Positions 43,407 to 52,313 of a DNA stretch of 64,000 nucleotides are shown here, one piece after another. A program made the translations under genes and the position numbers. Numbering within the stretch: the stretch's first letter is position 1; every line of letters starts with the position of its first letter. The notes below the pieces were generated by a model, which was not told where the DNA came from, did not search any database, and was given only the letters and a program-made list of their open reading frames with translations. Source of the DNA: Mycobacterium lentiflavum (GTDB lineage Bacteria; Actinomycetota; Actinomycetes; Mycobacteriales; Mycobacteriaceae); assembly GCF_022374895.2 (NCBI RefSeq), contig NZ_CP092423.2, forward strand, positions 4,030,001 through 4,094,000, in the 5' to 3' direction.

Positions 43407-45619
43407 TACCGCTCCGAAAGCCGATAGATCGCCTGATCTTGTCCACCGACCGAGATCGTGCCCGCCGGCGTGAACTGCCGGACATCCCGCATCGCCTCGT
43501 ACACACTGGAGGTGACGTAGATGCCGGGTTGCGGTGCACCACTGTGCATTTGGTAGGCCAGGCTTACCGCGCCGCCCCACATGTCGTAGACGAGACTTGA
43601 TCGTCCCACCAGTCCGCTGGTCACGTTGCCAGTGTTGATGCCGACCCGCAGCTTCAGTTCGTGTGAGGTCTGGCTGTTGAATCGATCGATGATCTGCCGC
43701 ATCTCCAAGGCGAAGTCAAGGCTTCGATAAATGCTGTCCAGTCGCGGCGTCACGACCCCGCAGCTGGCGAGGTAGCCGTTGTGGAAGGTGCGAATCCGTT
43801 CGACGCCGAGGGCTTCGGCCGCAGAATCGAACTGGCGGAATAGTTCGTCGACGATGCCCACCAGTTCGTCGCCGGATAGATCGATCGAAATCTCGTCCAG
43901 GCCAACGATATCGGCGAAGATGATGGCGACGTCCTGGTGCTTCTGGGCGATGGTCTCCTGACCTTCGCGATAGCGTTGCGCCACCGACTCGGGCATCAGT
44001 GCCAGCAGAAGGCGATTGTTCTCTTTGCGTTGCTCGTTGAGCAGCTCGTCCTTGATCGCCAGGTTCCGGCTCATCTCGTTGAAAGCCTGGGTGAGGTCGC
44101 CGATTTCGTCGCGCGATGTGACCGGGATGCTGACCTCGTAGTCTCCGGAGCTGATCTTCTGGGTACCGGCCTGTAGCCGCCGCACGGGTCGCAGCATGAT
44201 CTGGGCAAGCAGCATCGAGGCGACACACACGACGAAGATCATTGATGCGACGCCTACGACCAGCGTTTGGCTGAATTTGCCGAGCCGCGCAAAGGCATCC
44301 GAGTCGTCGCGCGTCACCAAAATCGACCAGTGCAGATCGGAATTCGGCAAGTTCAATGGGGTATAGGCTTCCATCTCGTTATTGCCCGTGTAGTCGGTGC
44401 CGGTGACGGTTCCGGTCTGCCCGCGTTGGGACGCCCGAAAGCCTGACGTTTCGGCCGGCTGCACCAGAATCGTCGTCCCCAACTGAATCGCCCTGTTCAC
44501 CACGTCGGGCGGAGTTCCGGCCGCGATGGCTTCCTTGCGATATTCCTCCGGATCCTCGAGGAATAGTCGGGAATCGGAGCGCATCAGGCCGTCGGAACCC
44601 ACCAAGTAAGATTCGGTCGACGGCCCCATGCCGGCGGCTTCCCATTGTTTGTCCGCAGTCATGATCCGGTTGATCTTCGGAGTTGGCAGCGGCCAAGCCA
44701 TTACGCCGTCGATCTTGCCGTTCATGCCGATCGGCGACACCACCCAACCGGTGGGAGCATCCAGCGCCGGTTGATACGTCTGGAAGTCGGTGATCCAGAC
44801 GAAATCGACATCGTTGGACCGCAAGGCTTTTTGGTAGGCATCGCGCAAGTTGGATTCGCGATAGGGGCCGGTGAAGATGTTGGTACCCAGGTCGGGACCC
44901 TTGGCCACGGAGTAGACGACATTGCCGCCGTTGTCGAGCAACAGCACGTCTCGATAGTCGAAGCGGGTGACGATGCCGCGCATGTAGAAGTCGAATCGGG
45001 CGTTAGCCGCCGACCAGGCGCTGCCGTCGCCCGCGTCCGTGACGGGCAACCCGTCAGCACCGGTCCTGGGCGGCGCGGTGTAGTTCGCCTGAAGGTATTT
45101 CTGCGCATTGGAACTCGGCATCACGGCATTGATGTCGATCGTGTCGCCGGTAATGCGTTTGATCGGTTTGATCATCTGGTTGTCGTAGTAGTTGACGAGC
45201 GACTGTTGCTGCGCGGGGGTGATTGTCGCGTTGCCCAACTGGTTGAAGCCGGCGGTGAAAGCTTCCAGGGCCTGGACAACGCTGAAACCGCCGCTGTAGA
45301 CGATGAGCGAGTTCGTCATCTGCTTGAACAGCGAATCCAGTTGCCGCTTCTGGGACTCGCGCAACTCGGTCAGCCGTTCCGACTCGACTTGCCGTAGCGC
45401 GCTGCGGCCGGTGAGGGCCCCGATCAGGCCGACGACCGCCACCGAAAAGATGCTGCAAATCAACAGCGTCATCAACAGCTTGGACTGGATGCCAACCCGC
45501 AAGAAACGCCGGCGCCGAAACCTGCGACTCGTGTGAGACGCACCCTCCTGGGTCACTGCCTCGTTGGCCGGGATGGATTCGGTGGCCGATTCGGCGTCGG
45601 TCAGCTCACTCGATGTCAC
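43406..45619 (-). CDS. Membrane class III cyclase-like protein, catalytic residues degenerate (Rv2435c-type)
   Basis: 737 residues: N-terminal transmembrane helix (about 47-69), a large extracytoplasmic Cache-like sensor, a second helix (about 460-485), a HAMP domain (LRPVRRLQAGTQKISSGDYE) and a C-terminal cyclase homology domain. Compared with Rv1625c, the first metal Asp (D570 in FADIVG) and the substrate Asp (D679 in VYDMWG) are present. The substrate Lys is Arg610, the second metal Asp is Asn614, and the transition-state Asn and Arg are Ser686 and Gln690. Classical ATP cyclisation is therefore doubtful. It is the first gene of a coupled pair with the cNMP-binding MscS-like channel and is divergent from rbsK. 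Confidence 0.88.
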   Translation of the reverse strand: MTSSELTDAESATESIPANEAVTQEGASHTSRRFRRRRFLRVGIQSKLLMTLLICSIFSVAVVGLIGALTGRSALRQVESERLTELRESQKRQLDSLFKQMTNSLIVYSGGFSVVQALEAFTAGFNQLGNATITPAQQQSLVNYYDNQMIKPIKRITGDTIDINAVMPSSNAQKYLQANYTAPPRTGADGLPVTDAGDGSAWSAANARFDFYMRGIVTRFDYRDVLLLDNGGNVVYSVAKGPDLGTNIFTGPYRESNLRDAYQKALRSNDVDFVWITDFQTYQPALDAPTGWVVSPIGMNGKIDGVMAWPLPTPKINRIMTADKQWEAAGMGPSTESYLVGSDGLMRSDSRLFLEDPEEYRKEAIAAGTPPDVVNRAIQLGTTILVQPAETSGFRASQRGQTGTVTGTDYTGNNEMEAYTPLNLPNSDLHWSILVTRDDSDAFARLGKFSQTLVVGVASMIFVVCVASMLLAQIMLRPVRRLQAGTQKISSGDYEVSIPVTSRDEIGDLTQAFNEMSRNLAIKDELLNEQRKENNRLLLALMPESVAQRYREGQETIAQKHQDVAIIFADIVGLDEISIDLSGDELVGIVDELFRQFDSAAEALGVERIRTFHNGYLASCGVVTPRLDSIYRSLDFALEMRQIIDRFNSQTSHELKLRVGINTGNVTSGLVGRSSLVYDMWGGAVSLAYQMHSGAPQPGIYVTSSVYEAMRDVRQFTPAGTISVGGQDQAIYRLSER

Positions 45620-45725
45620 TGGCTTCCCTTCCCAACGAGGCGCTGTTCACGCAGCACACTAGCGCGCGGACATCACAAAATCGGCGTTTGAGGCCTGCGA
45701 TCGCCGTGGAAAAGGCCGGCAACCC

Positions 45726-46619
45726 GTGACTAACGTTGAACAGATGGCTCGGGTCTGTGTGGTGGGCAGCGTGAACATTGACATCACCTGCGACGTCGCC
45801 GCGCTTCCCCGCCCGGGCGAGACGGTGCTCGCGTCATCGCTCAGTTACGCACCCGGCGGCAAAGGCGGCAACCAGGCCGTGGCCGCGGCACGCGCGGGCG
45901 CGCACGTGCAATTCGTCGGGGCGCTCGGCGACGACGCCGCGGCCGCAGGCTTGCGGGGGCATCTGGTGGCCAACGGCGTTGGGCTGGACGCGACGGTGGC
46001 CGTCCCCGGTCCCAGTGGCACGGCGATCATCGTGGTGGATACCAGCGCCGAGAACACCATCGTGGTGGCGCCGGGTGCCAACGGACAGCTCACCCTGAGC
46101 ACGACGGCCACCCGGGTGATCACCGACAGCGATGTGTTGTTGACCCAGTTGGAGATCCCGATCGCCACCGCGGTGGCCGCGGCGCGCGAAGCCAAGGCGG
46201 CGGGAGCGGTCGTCATCGTCAACGCGTCGCCGTGCCAACAGGTGCGAACCGCACTCGCCGAACTGGGGGATCTCGCGGACGTGGTGATCGCCAACGAAAG
46301 CGAAACCGAGGAGTTACCTTGGCGGCCACATCATTTGGTGACAACCCTCGGTGCCCGCGGCGCCCACTATGTCAGCCCCGACGACGAGCTCTGGGTACCC
46401 GCGCCCACGGTCCACCCGGTGGACACCACCGGTGCCGGTGACGTGTTTGCCGGAGTGCTGGCAGCGAGCTGGCCGCGCGACCCGGGTCGGCGGGCCGAGC
46501 GATTGGCTGCGTTGGAGCGGGCCTGTACCGCGGCCGCGCTGTCGACAACTGTGCCGGGGGCCGGTGACTGCGCGCCGGATGCCAACGCCATTGACGCGGC
46601 AATGCCCGGGCCCACGTGA
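45726..46619 (+). CDS. rbsK: PfkB family carbohydrate kinase, ribokinase-like (Rv2436-type)
   Basis: 297 residues from GTG 45726 (AAAAGG upstream); ATG 45744 is an alternative. PfkB signatures are APGGKGGNQAVAAARAGAHV near the N-terminus and DTTGAGDVFAGVLAASW with the catalytic Asp near the C-terminus. Likely phosphorylates ribose to ribose-5-phosphate, by similarity to annotated RbsK. The stop overlaps the next gene's ATG by one base. Confidence 0.92.
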   Translation: MTNVEQMARVCVVGSVNIDITCDVAALPRPGETVLASSLSYAPGGKGGNQAVAAARAGAHVQFVGALGDDAAAAGLRGHLVANGVGLDATVAVPGPSGTAIIVVDTSAENTIVVAPGANGQLTLSTTATRVITDSDVLLTQLEIPIATAVAAAREAKAAGAVVIVNASPCQQVRTALAELGDLADVVIANESETEELPWRPHHLVTTLGARGAHYVSPDDELWVPAPTVHPVDTTGAGDVFAGVLAASWPRDPGRRAERLAALERACTAAALSTTVPGAGDCAPDANAIDAAMPGPT

Positions 46620-47227
46620 TGAACGGCGTCGCCGTCGTCGCCCTGGCACTCTTTGCCGTTTTCGGGGTTTTCGGATTCGGTTGGCGCAGTTGGTTACAGC
46701 ATCGCCGCACGGGATCTACCGGCTTTCGCCGCATCCGCGGCGGGGTGACGGAATGGGTCGCGGGCGCGGGCTTTGCCGTCGCACTGGCGGTAGCGGCGAG
46801 CGCGCCGATCCTGCAGCTTTGCCACGTGGTTGCGCCGTTGCGTGCACTGACCGCCGGATGGATCCAGTACGTCGGGATCGTGGTCGCGATCCTGGGCATC
46901 GCCGCGACCGTATACGCGCAACTCGAGATGGGTGATTCCTGGCGGATCGGGGTGGACGAACGCGAAACCACGACCTTGGTACACACCGGTGTGTTCAGGC
47001 AGGTGCGCAACCCGATCTACACCGCCATGTTCACGTTCGGCTTCGGGGTCACGCTGGCGACGCCGAATGTCGTTGCTTTTGCCGGCTTTATCCTGCTCGT
47101 CGCAACCGTCGAGCTACAGGTCCGCCGTGTGGAGGAGCCGCACTTGCTGCGCGCCCACCGTGACGCGTACCGGGCCTATGCGGCCACCGTCGGCCGCTTC
47201 GTCCCGGGCGTCGGCCTGATTCGTTAG
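46619..47227 (+). CDS. Isoprenylcysteine carboxyl methyltransferase (ICMT)-like membrane protein (Rv2437-type)
   Basis: 202 residues from ATG 46619, coupled to rbsK by a TGATG overlap. Several transmembrane helices and the C-terminal ICMT/PEMT motif HTGVFRQVRNPIYTAMFTFG followed by RRVEEPHLLRAHRDAYRAYA. Such integral membrane methyltransferases use SAM; bacterial substrates are mostly unknown. It is longer than the annotated M. tuberculosis counterpart, which I recall as about 140 residues. Confidence 0.85.
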   Translation: MNGVAVVALALFAVFGVFGFGWRSWLQHRRTGSTGFRRIRGGVTEWVAGAGFAVALAVAASAPILQLCHVVAPLRALTAGWIQYVGIVVAILGIAATVYAQLEMGDSWRIGVDERETTTLVHTGVFRQVRNPIYTAMFTFGFGVTLATPNVVAFAGFILLVATVELQVRRVEEPHLLRAHRDAYRAYAATVGRFVPGVGLIR

Positions 47228-47535
47228 GGCGCGTCTCGCCGCACGTCGTGCGCGATCGCCGGGCCGTCGCCCGTTTCCAACTCGACGGCCGACTGACTCG
47301 CCGACACCCAACTGGCGGCTCGGCGACAACAGAATCGGCAGGTAGTGAGGTGGCCGCTCCGCTACGAACGCGAGCCGGTTGACGCGTAGCAGCGCGGTAC
47401 CGAACGCGAGGCGTCAGCGGCCGCCGAACACCGGCTGACCTGCGGTTGGCAGCAACTGGCAGCGCCTGGCGTCGATCTGGCAGTGCTTTGCGAGCAACGT
47501 CAACAGCATCGGTAACCGAATCAGAAAGGAACCTC
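47228..47535. promoter_or_regulatory. Intergenic region with helically phased TGGC repeats
   Basis: A 308-nt gap without a gene. TGGC occurs at 47447, 47457, 47467 and 47478, that is every 10-11 bp, in three cases as TGGCAG. The block ends about 53 nt before the start of the small membrane protein gene, so it may be a binding array for its regulator. An AAAGGA ribosome-binding site lies at 47525-47530. Confidence 0.4.
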
Positions 47536-47943
47536 ATGTCCGCCACCACTATTGACGGCACCGCGACTCGCGACGGATTTCTGCGCCTCGCGATGCGCGC
47601 CGACGCCGCCATCAGCGGCCTGGTCGGCCTGGCCGGCGTCCCGCTGGCCGGGTACCTGGCCCAGGCCTCCGGCATCACCAAGGCGTTCGAGTACGGCATG
47701 GCCGGCTTCTTGATCAGTTACGGCGTGCTGGTGCTCTGGCTGGCCTCACTGCCATCGGTGCGCCGCGTCGGCATGGCCGTCGTGCTCGGCAACCTGCTCT
47801 ACACGGTGGCCGCCGTCGCGCTGGTGCTCGCCGATGTCTTCCCGTTGACCGCCACCGGCGTGATTCTCACCTTGGGATCCGGCATCTACACGCTGCTCTT
47901 CGCGGAGCTGCAATATCAGGGCTGGCGCCGCGCTAGGACCTAG
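47536..47943 (+). CDS. Small four-helix integral membrane protein
   Basis: 135 residues from ATG 47536, preceded by AAAGGA 5 nt upstream. Four hydrophobic segments at about 24-44, 50-70, 77-100 and 104-124. No enzymatic motif is visible and I do not assign a function. It converges on nadE with a short gap containing a GC-rich stretch (GCCCGCTCGGTACCCGGGCG) that could fold as a terminator. Confidence 0.75.
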   Translation: MSATTIDGTATRDGFLRLAMRADAAISGLVGLAGVPLAGYLAQASGITKAFEYGMAGFLISYGVLVLWLASLPSVRRVGMAVVLGNLLYTVAAVALVLADVFPLTATGVILTLGSGIYTLLFAELQYQGWRRART

Positions 47944-47990
47944 CTCCAATCGCTCAGCCCGCTCGGTACCCGGGCGGGCTTCGAGCGGCG

Positions 47991-50033
47991 CTAGTCCTCG
48001 GGCACCTCTCGGTCGATTTCCTCGAGCCAGATGCGCCCGGACATGTCCGACGGGGCGCGCCAGTCTCCGCGCGGCGACAGCGCGCCGCCGTGGGACACCT
48101 TGGGGCCGTTGGGCAATGCCGAGCGTTTGAACTGACTGAATGAGTAGAACCGCTGCACGAAAACCTGCAGCCAGTGCCGGATCTCCTTGAGCTGATAGGA
48201 CGGTCGCTTGTCTTCGGGGAATCCGGGCGGCCAGTTGCCCCGCTCGGGGTCGGTCCAGGCGTGCCAGGCCAGGAACGCGATCTTCGACGGCCGGAACCCG
48301 TAGCGTAGTACGTGGAACAGCGAAAAGTCTTGCAGCGCATAGGGTCCGATCTTGGCCTCGCTGCTCTGCAGTTCTTCTTCCTCGCCGGTGGGGACGAGTT
48401 CAGGAGTTATCTCGGTGTCGAGCACCGACTGCAGCACCTCGTCGACCTCGGACTCGAACTCCCCCGACCTGATGACCCAGCGGATCAGATGCTGGATCAG
48501 TGTTTTGGGCACGCCCGCGTTGACGTTGTAGTGCGACATCTGGTCGCCGACGCCATAGGTCGACCAGCCCAGGCCGAGCTCGGAGAGATCTCCGGTGCCC
48601 AGCACGATCCCGCCACGCTGATTGGCTAGCCGGAACAGGTAGTCGGTGCGCAATCCGGCCTGGACGTTTTCGAATGTGACGTCGTAGACTTTCTCGCCGC
48701 GGGAGAACGGATGATCCATCTCCTTGAGCATCAGTGCCGCGGTATCGCGGATGTCGATCTCGGCGAAAGTCACGCCGAGCGCGCGGCACAGCTCGATCGC
48801 GTTGCGTTTGGTGCGCTCACCCGTCGCAAACCCCGGCAGGGTGAACGCCAGAATATCGCCGCGCGGCCGGTTTTCGCGGTCCATCGCCCGCGCGGCGACA
48901 ATCAGCGCGTGCGTCGAATCCAGCCCACCGGAAATCCCGATGACGACCTTGGGATAGTTCAGCGCGCGCAGCCGCTGTTCGAGGCCCGAGACCTGGATGT
49001 TGTAGGCCTCGTAGCAATCCTGTTGCAGCCGTTGCGGATCGGCGGGAACGAATGGGAAACGCTCGATCGTTCGCCTCAGCCCGATGTCGCCCACGGGCGG
49101 GTCCAGCTGAAACTCGATGAGCCGGAACGAGTCCGACAACGGCCGGTGATGGCGCCGGTTGTCGTCGAAAGTGCCTATGCGCAGCCGCTCCGAGCGCAGC
49201 AGCCCGGTGTCGACGTCCGCCACCGACCGCCGCTCCCCCTTGGGGAACCGCTCGGATTCGGCCAGCAGCACCCCGTTTTCGAAGATCATCGTCTGCCCGT
49301 CCCAGGCCAGGTCGGTCGTCGATTCGCCCTCGCCCGCGGCAGCGTAAACGTAGGCGGCCAGGCATCGCGACGACGCCGAGCGAGCCAGCAGCCGACGGTC
49401 CTCGGCCCGCCCGATCGTGATCGGGCTGCCGGACAGGTTGGCCAGCACCGTCGCTCCAGCCAGCGCCGCTTGCGCGCTGGGCGGAATCGGCACGAACATG
49501 TCCTCGCAGATTTCGACGTGCAGGACGAAATCGGGATAGTCGGAGGCCGCGAAGAGCAGATCGGGCCCAAACGGCGCCTCGATGTCGCCGATCCGGATGA
49601 TGCCGTGCTCGTCGTCGCCGGGCGCGATCTGGCGGTGCTCGTAGAACTCGCGGTAGGTGGGCAGGTAGGACTTGGGCGCCACCCCGAGCACCACGCCGCG
49701 GTGGATGACGACGGCGGTGTTGTAGATGCGCTGCCGATAGCGCAGCGGAGCGCCGACCACCAAGATCGGCAGCAGGTCGCTGGATGCGGCGACGATGTCG
49801 GCCAGCGCTGTTTCGACATCGTCAAGCAATAGGTCCTGTAGGACGATGTCCTCGATGGAGTACCCGGACAGCGTCAGTTCCGGGAAGACGGCCAGCGCGA
49901 CACCCTCGTCGTGACACTGGGCTGCCAGCCGCAGCACCGAGGCCGCGTTGGCCGCCGGGTCGCCGATCGTCGTGTGGTGCGTGCACGCGGCAACCCGGAC
50001 AAATCCGTGGCGGTAGCTGTTGTAAAAGTCCAT
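47991..50033 (-). CDS. nadE: Glutamine-dependent NAD+ synthetase
   Basis: 680 residues, the long two-domain form. The N-terminal nitrilase-type glutaminase has the Glu-Lys-Cys triad in VFPELTLSGYS, GVAPKSYLP and VEICEDMFVP. The C-terminal synthetase has the P-loop GISGGLDSTHAL. It amidates deamido-NAD using ammonia channelled from glutamine, the last step of NAD synthesis. Length matches M. tuberculosis Rv2438c. In that genome proB follows closely; here about 10 kb of accessory genes intervene. Confidence 0.97.
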   Translation of the reverse strand: MDFYNSYRHGFVRVAACTHHTTIGDPAANAASVLRLAAQCHDEGVALAVFPELTLSGYSIEDIVLQDLLLDDVETALADIVAASSDLLPILVVGAPLRYRQRIYNTAVVIHRGVVLGVAPKSYLPTYREFYEHRQIAPGDDEHGIIRIGDIEAPFGPDLLFAASDYPDFVLHVEICEDMFVPIPPSAQAALAGATVLANLSGSPITIGRAEDRRLLARSASSRCLAAYVYAAAGEGESTTDLAWDGQTMIFENGVLLAESERFPKGERRSVADVDTGLLRSERLRIGTFDDNRRHHRPLSDSFRLIEFQLDPPVGDIGLRRTIERFPFVPADPQRLQQDCYEAYNIQVSGLEQRLRALNYPKVVIGISGGLDSTHALIVAARAMDRENRPRGDILAFTLPGFATGERTKRNAIELCRALGVTFAEIDIRDTAALMLKEMDHPFSRGEKVYDVTFENVQAGLRTDYLFRLANQRGGIVLGTGDLSELGLGWSTYGVGDQMSHYNVNAGVPKTLIQHLIRWVIRSGEFESEVDEVLQSVLDTEITPELVPTGEEEELQSSEAKIGPYALQDFSLFHVLRYGFRPSKIAFLAWHAWTDPERGNWPPGFPEDKRPSYQLKEIRHWLQVFVQRFYSFSQFKRSALPNGPKVSHGGALSPRGDWRAPSDMSGRIWLEEIDREVPED

Positions 50034-50091
50034 CGCCCTTCCATTGTCGCCTGATCGGTGTCAACAAGCATGCGCCGGGTATCACCTCGGC

Positions 50092-50631
50092 ATGAGTGAT
50101 ACCGCAGTCTTGGTGGTCGACATGATGAACAGCTATCAGCATCCCGACGCTGAACTACTGATACCCAACGTCGACAAGATCATCGACCCGCTGACCGATT
50201 TGGTGCGCCGCGCGCGTGAATCCGACGACGTAGCCTTGATCTACGTCAACGACAACTACGGCGACTTCACCGCCGAGTTCGCCGACATCGTCGACTCCGC
50301 ATGCCACGGGGCACGGCCCGACCTGGTGGAGCCGATCGTGCCGGCCAAGGGTAGCCGGCTAATGACCAAGGTCCGCCACAGCGCGTTCTATTCGACGTCA
50401 CTGGCGTACCTACTCAATCGCCTCGGCACCGAGCGGTTGGTTCTGACCGGACAGGTCACCGAGCAGTGCATCCTCTACAGCGCACTGGATGCCTATGTGC
50501 GCCATTTTCAGGTAGTCATTCCCACGGACGCCGTCGCCCACATCGACGAAGAACTCGGCGCGGCAGCATGCAAGATGATGGAACGCAACATGTCTGCGGA
50601 CCTGACGACCGCGGCAAACTGCCTCAAGTAA
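50092..50631 (+). CDS. Isochorismatase-family cysteine hydrolase
   Basis: 179 residues from ATG 50092 (an earlier ATG at 50044 adds 16 unconserved residues). Triad: Asp in TAVLVVDMMNSYQ, Lys in VRHSAF region (TKVRHSAFYSTS) and Cys in LTGQVTEQCILYSALDAY. Family members hydrolyse isochorismate, nicotinamide or related amides; substrate cannot be set from sequence. Divergent from nadE, so nicotinamide-type chemistry is conceivable but unproven. First gene of the nadE-proB accessory block. Confidence 0.85.
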   Translation: MSDTAVLVVDMMNSYQHPDAELLIPNVDKIIDPLTDLVRRARESDDVALIYVNDNYGDFTAEFADIVDSACHGARPDLVEPIVPAKGSRLMTKVRHSAFYSTSLAYLLNRLGTERLVLTGQVTEQCILYSALDAYVRHFQVVIPTDAVAHIDEELGAAACKMMERNMSADLTTAANCLK

Positions 50632-50773
50632 GAGTCGAATCAGACTGGGCTTTCCATCCAAATAGGTTGGGGCGCAATGCAAGTAGCCAAACTCCCCACC
50701 GCGAACTTGGCGCACCACGTGATCCGTAGCTAAGTGACTCGACTATTCCCACGCGAGCTCTAGACTCAACGAG

Positions 50774-51061
50774 GTGGCGGATGTGCTCCGGGTCAGAGAT
50801 CAAGGGCTGCAGGTACTGGCAGCACATTGCGGCGCGGTGGCGGCGAGTTTGATAGCAGCGACCCCGCCGGCCAGCGTCGGACTACCAGTGCAAGCGACTT
50901 CTGGCGCCGTCGGATCCGCATGTGCGGCAATCGATGGGGTGATCACCACCCTGGCGCGGCGCGCCCAGACAAGTGCAACCAAAGCCGCTCTATCGAACGG
51001 TGAGTTTATTGCCACTGATGGCGCCGGCGCACACGCCGTGGCGTCGATCACGCAGGTGTGA
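50774..51061 (+). CDS. EspC-like type VII secretion-associated protein
   Basis: 95 residues from GTG 50774. The sequence VADVLRVRDQGLQVLAAHCG, alanine-rich helices and small size are those of the EspC/DUF2580 family, whose members are co-secreted with or escort ESX substrates. Its TGA stop (51059-51061) is followed, in the same frame and one codon later, by the start of a WXG-containing toxin-like gene. Visibly less GC-rich than the flanking core genes. Likely co-transcribed with the toxin-like gene. Confidence 0.7.
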   Translation: MADVLRVRDQGLQVLAAHCGAVAASLIAATPPASVGLPVQATSGAVGSACAAIDGVITTLARRAQTSATKAALSNGEFIATDGAGAHAVASITQV

Positions 51062-51064
51062 CCG

Positions 51065-52285
51065 TTGGTCGGGGTCGTTGGTGTAGGCGCGCCCAGCTTG
51101 TCGGAGATACAAGCCTGGGATGTCGCTCACCTCGAAAATGCCGCCAAAGACTGGACCACTACCGCCCAACACTGGGAAACATCATTTACCTCGATTCATC
51201 GGGCATCGGTGTCTCCAGGCGGGACCGTGTGGGAAGGTACCGCGGCCGAGGCCGCCCAGGCAAGGGCCTTCGCCGATCTCGTGAAAGTCCGCGGACTAGC
51301 CGATGCCCTCCACGAATCCGCTGCGATAGCGCACCGCGGAGCCGAGATCATCTATTCGGCGAAACAAAGTGCGCTGGATTCGGTCAAGGACGCCAGTGCC
51401 GCCGGCTATGTAGTGGGAGAAGACCTCTCGGTAACGCCGACGCGCGGTGGCGCAGCTGCTCAGGCCCAAGCGCAGATGTACGCCGCCCGTATCCAAGAGC
51501 GCGCTGTCCAATTGGCCGCCCACGACCAAGAGATCGCCGCCAAAATAACCGCGGCCGCCGCGCCGCTTAACGCGGTGGCCTTCGACGAGCCACCATCCGC
51601 GCCGGGCGACAACAATCCGAAAATTCAGGCAGTTGATCTGCATACGTTCAAAGATGCTCCGAATCCGGAACCCGAACCTCCGCCGGGTGGGTGGAGCGAA
51701 GACCCGCTGATGCGGGCTGCGCAAAAAATCGCCTATGGACATGCAAGTGGGCCCGACGGGCACCTGGCTGAGTTCTCCGGGATGACTAAGGATCAGCTTG
51801 CCGACCTCATACGCAACATGTTCACGCGCGATCCCAAGGATCTGATAGTTGGGCGAGCCCGAGACGGTGCCCCCGTGCTGTATGACCCGAAAAATAATGT
51901 GATTGTCATTCGTGATCCGGGCGGCCCCGACTGCGGAACCGTCTTTAAGCCGCACGACGGTATCGGGTATGTGTTAGGCGACGAGAACAATCGGCCAAAA
52001 ATTGTCGCCCGCGAACCATCCATTCCGCCTGGCCAACTATCAGACGGCCCTCTTCCGGCGCCACGACCTGCCCCAACTGAGTCGGCGCCACCTGCCGCCC
52101 CGCGTCCACCAGTTCCAGCTCAACCGGCCCCCAAGCCGGCAGCGCCCCCGATTAAGGAAGGACCAATGCTTCCCGGTGGCCCAGGCGCACCCTTTGGGCC
52201 CACGTTGGCACCACCCCCGCATTGGCACGGTCCACACGTGCTTGGCGACGCCGCCGAAGAACCGTGGGAAGACGACCACCATTGA
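51065..52285 (+). CDS. WXG-type ESX-associated protein with toxin-like domain
   Basis: 406 residues from TTG 51065. N-terminal ~165 residues are helical with a WXG turn (VWEG, Trp56-Gly58), as in type VII secretion effectors. After a Pro-rich linker, residues ~212-305 form a compact domain: AYGHASGPDGHLAEFSGMTK (His226, His233) and VLYDPKNNVIVIRDPGGPDC. It resembles C-terminal domains of polymorphic toxins of the BECR RNase type, a judgement from motif memory. Unusually, a ~85-residue proline-rich tail ending WEDDHH follows the domain. The EspC-like gene upstream and a small acidic-protein gene 28 nt downstream complete an effector-immunity arrangement. Confidence 0.7.
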   Translation: MVGVVGVGAPSLSEIQAWDVAHLENAAKDWTTTAQHWETSFTSIHRASVSPGGTVWEGTAAEAAQARAFADLVKVRGLADALHESAAIAHRGAEIIYSAKQSALDSVKDASAAGYVVGEDLSVTPTRGGAAAQAQAQMYAARIQERAVQLAAHDQEIAAKITAAAAPLNAVAFDEPPSAPGDNNPKIQAVDLHTFKDAPNPEPEPPPGGWSEDPLMRAAQKIAYGHASGPDGHLAEFSGMTKDQLADLIRNMFTRDPKDLIVGRARDGAPVLYDPKNNVIVIRDPGGPDCGTVFKPHDGIGYVLGDENNRPKIVAREPSIPPGQLSDGPLPAPRPAPTESAPPAAPRPPVPAQPAPKPAAPPIKEGPMLPGGPGAPFGPTLAPPPHWHGPHVLGDAAEEPWEDDHH

Positions 52286-52313
52286 TGCCCCACCACCTAG
52301 TTAGGCTGATTCC

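Noticed and set aside
43560..43585. Loss of the substrate-specifying Asp in the cyclase domain
   Set aside because: The Gly in WGGAV replaces a conserved but non-catalytic Asp; the true substrate Asp corresponds to D679 in VYDMWG, which is present.
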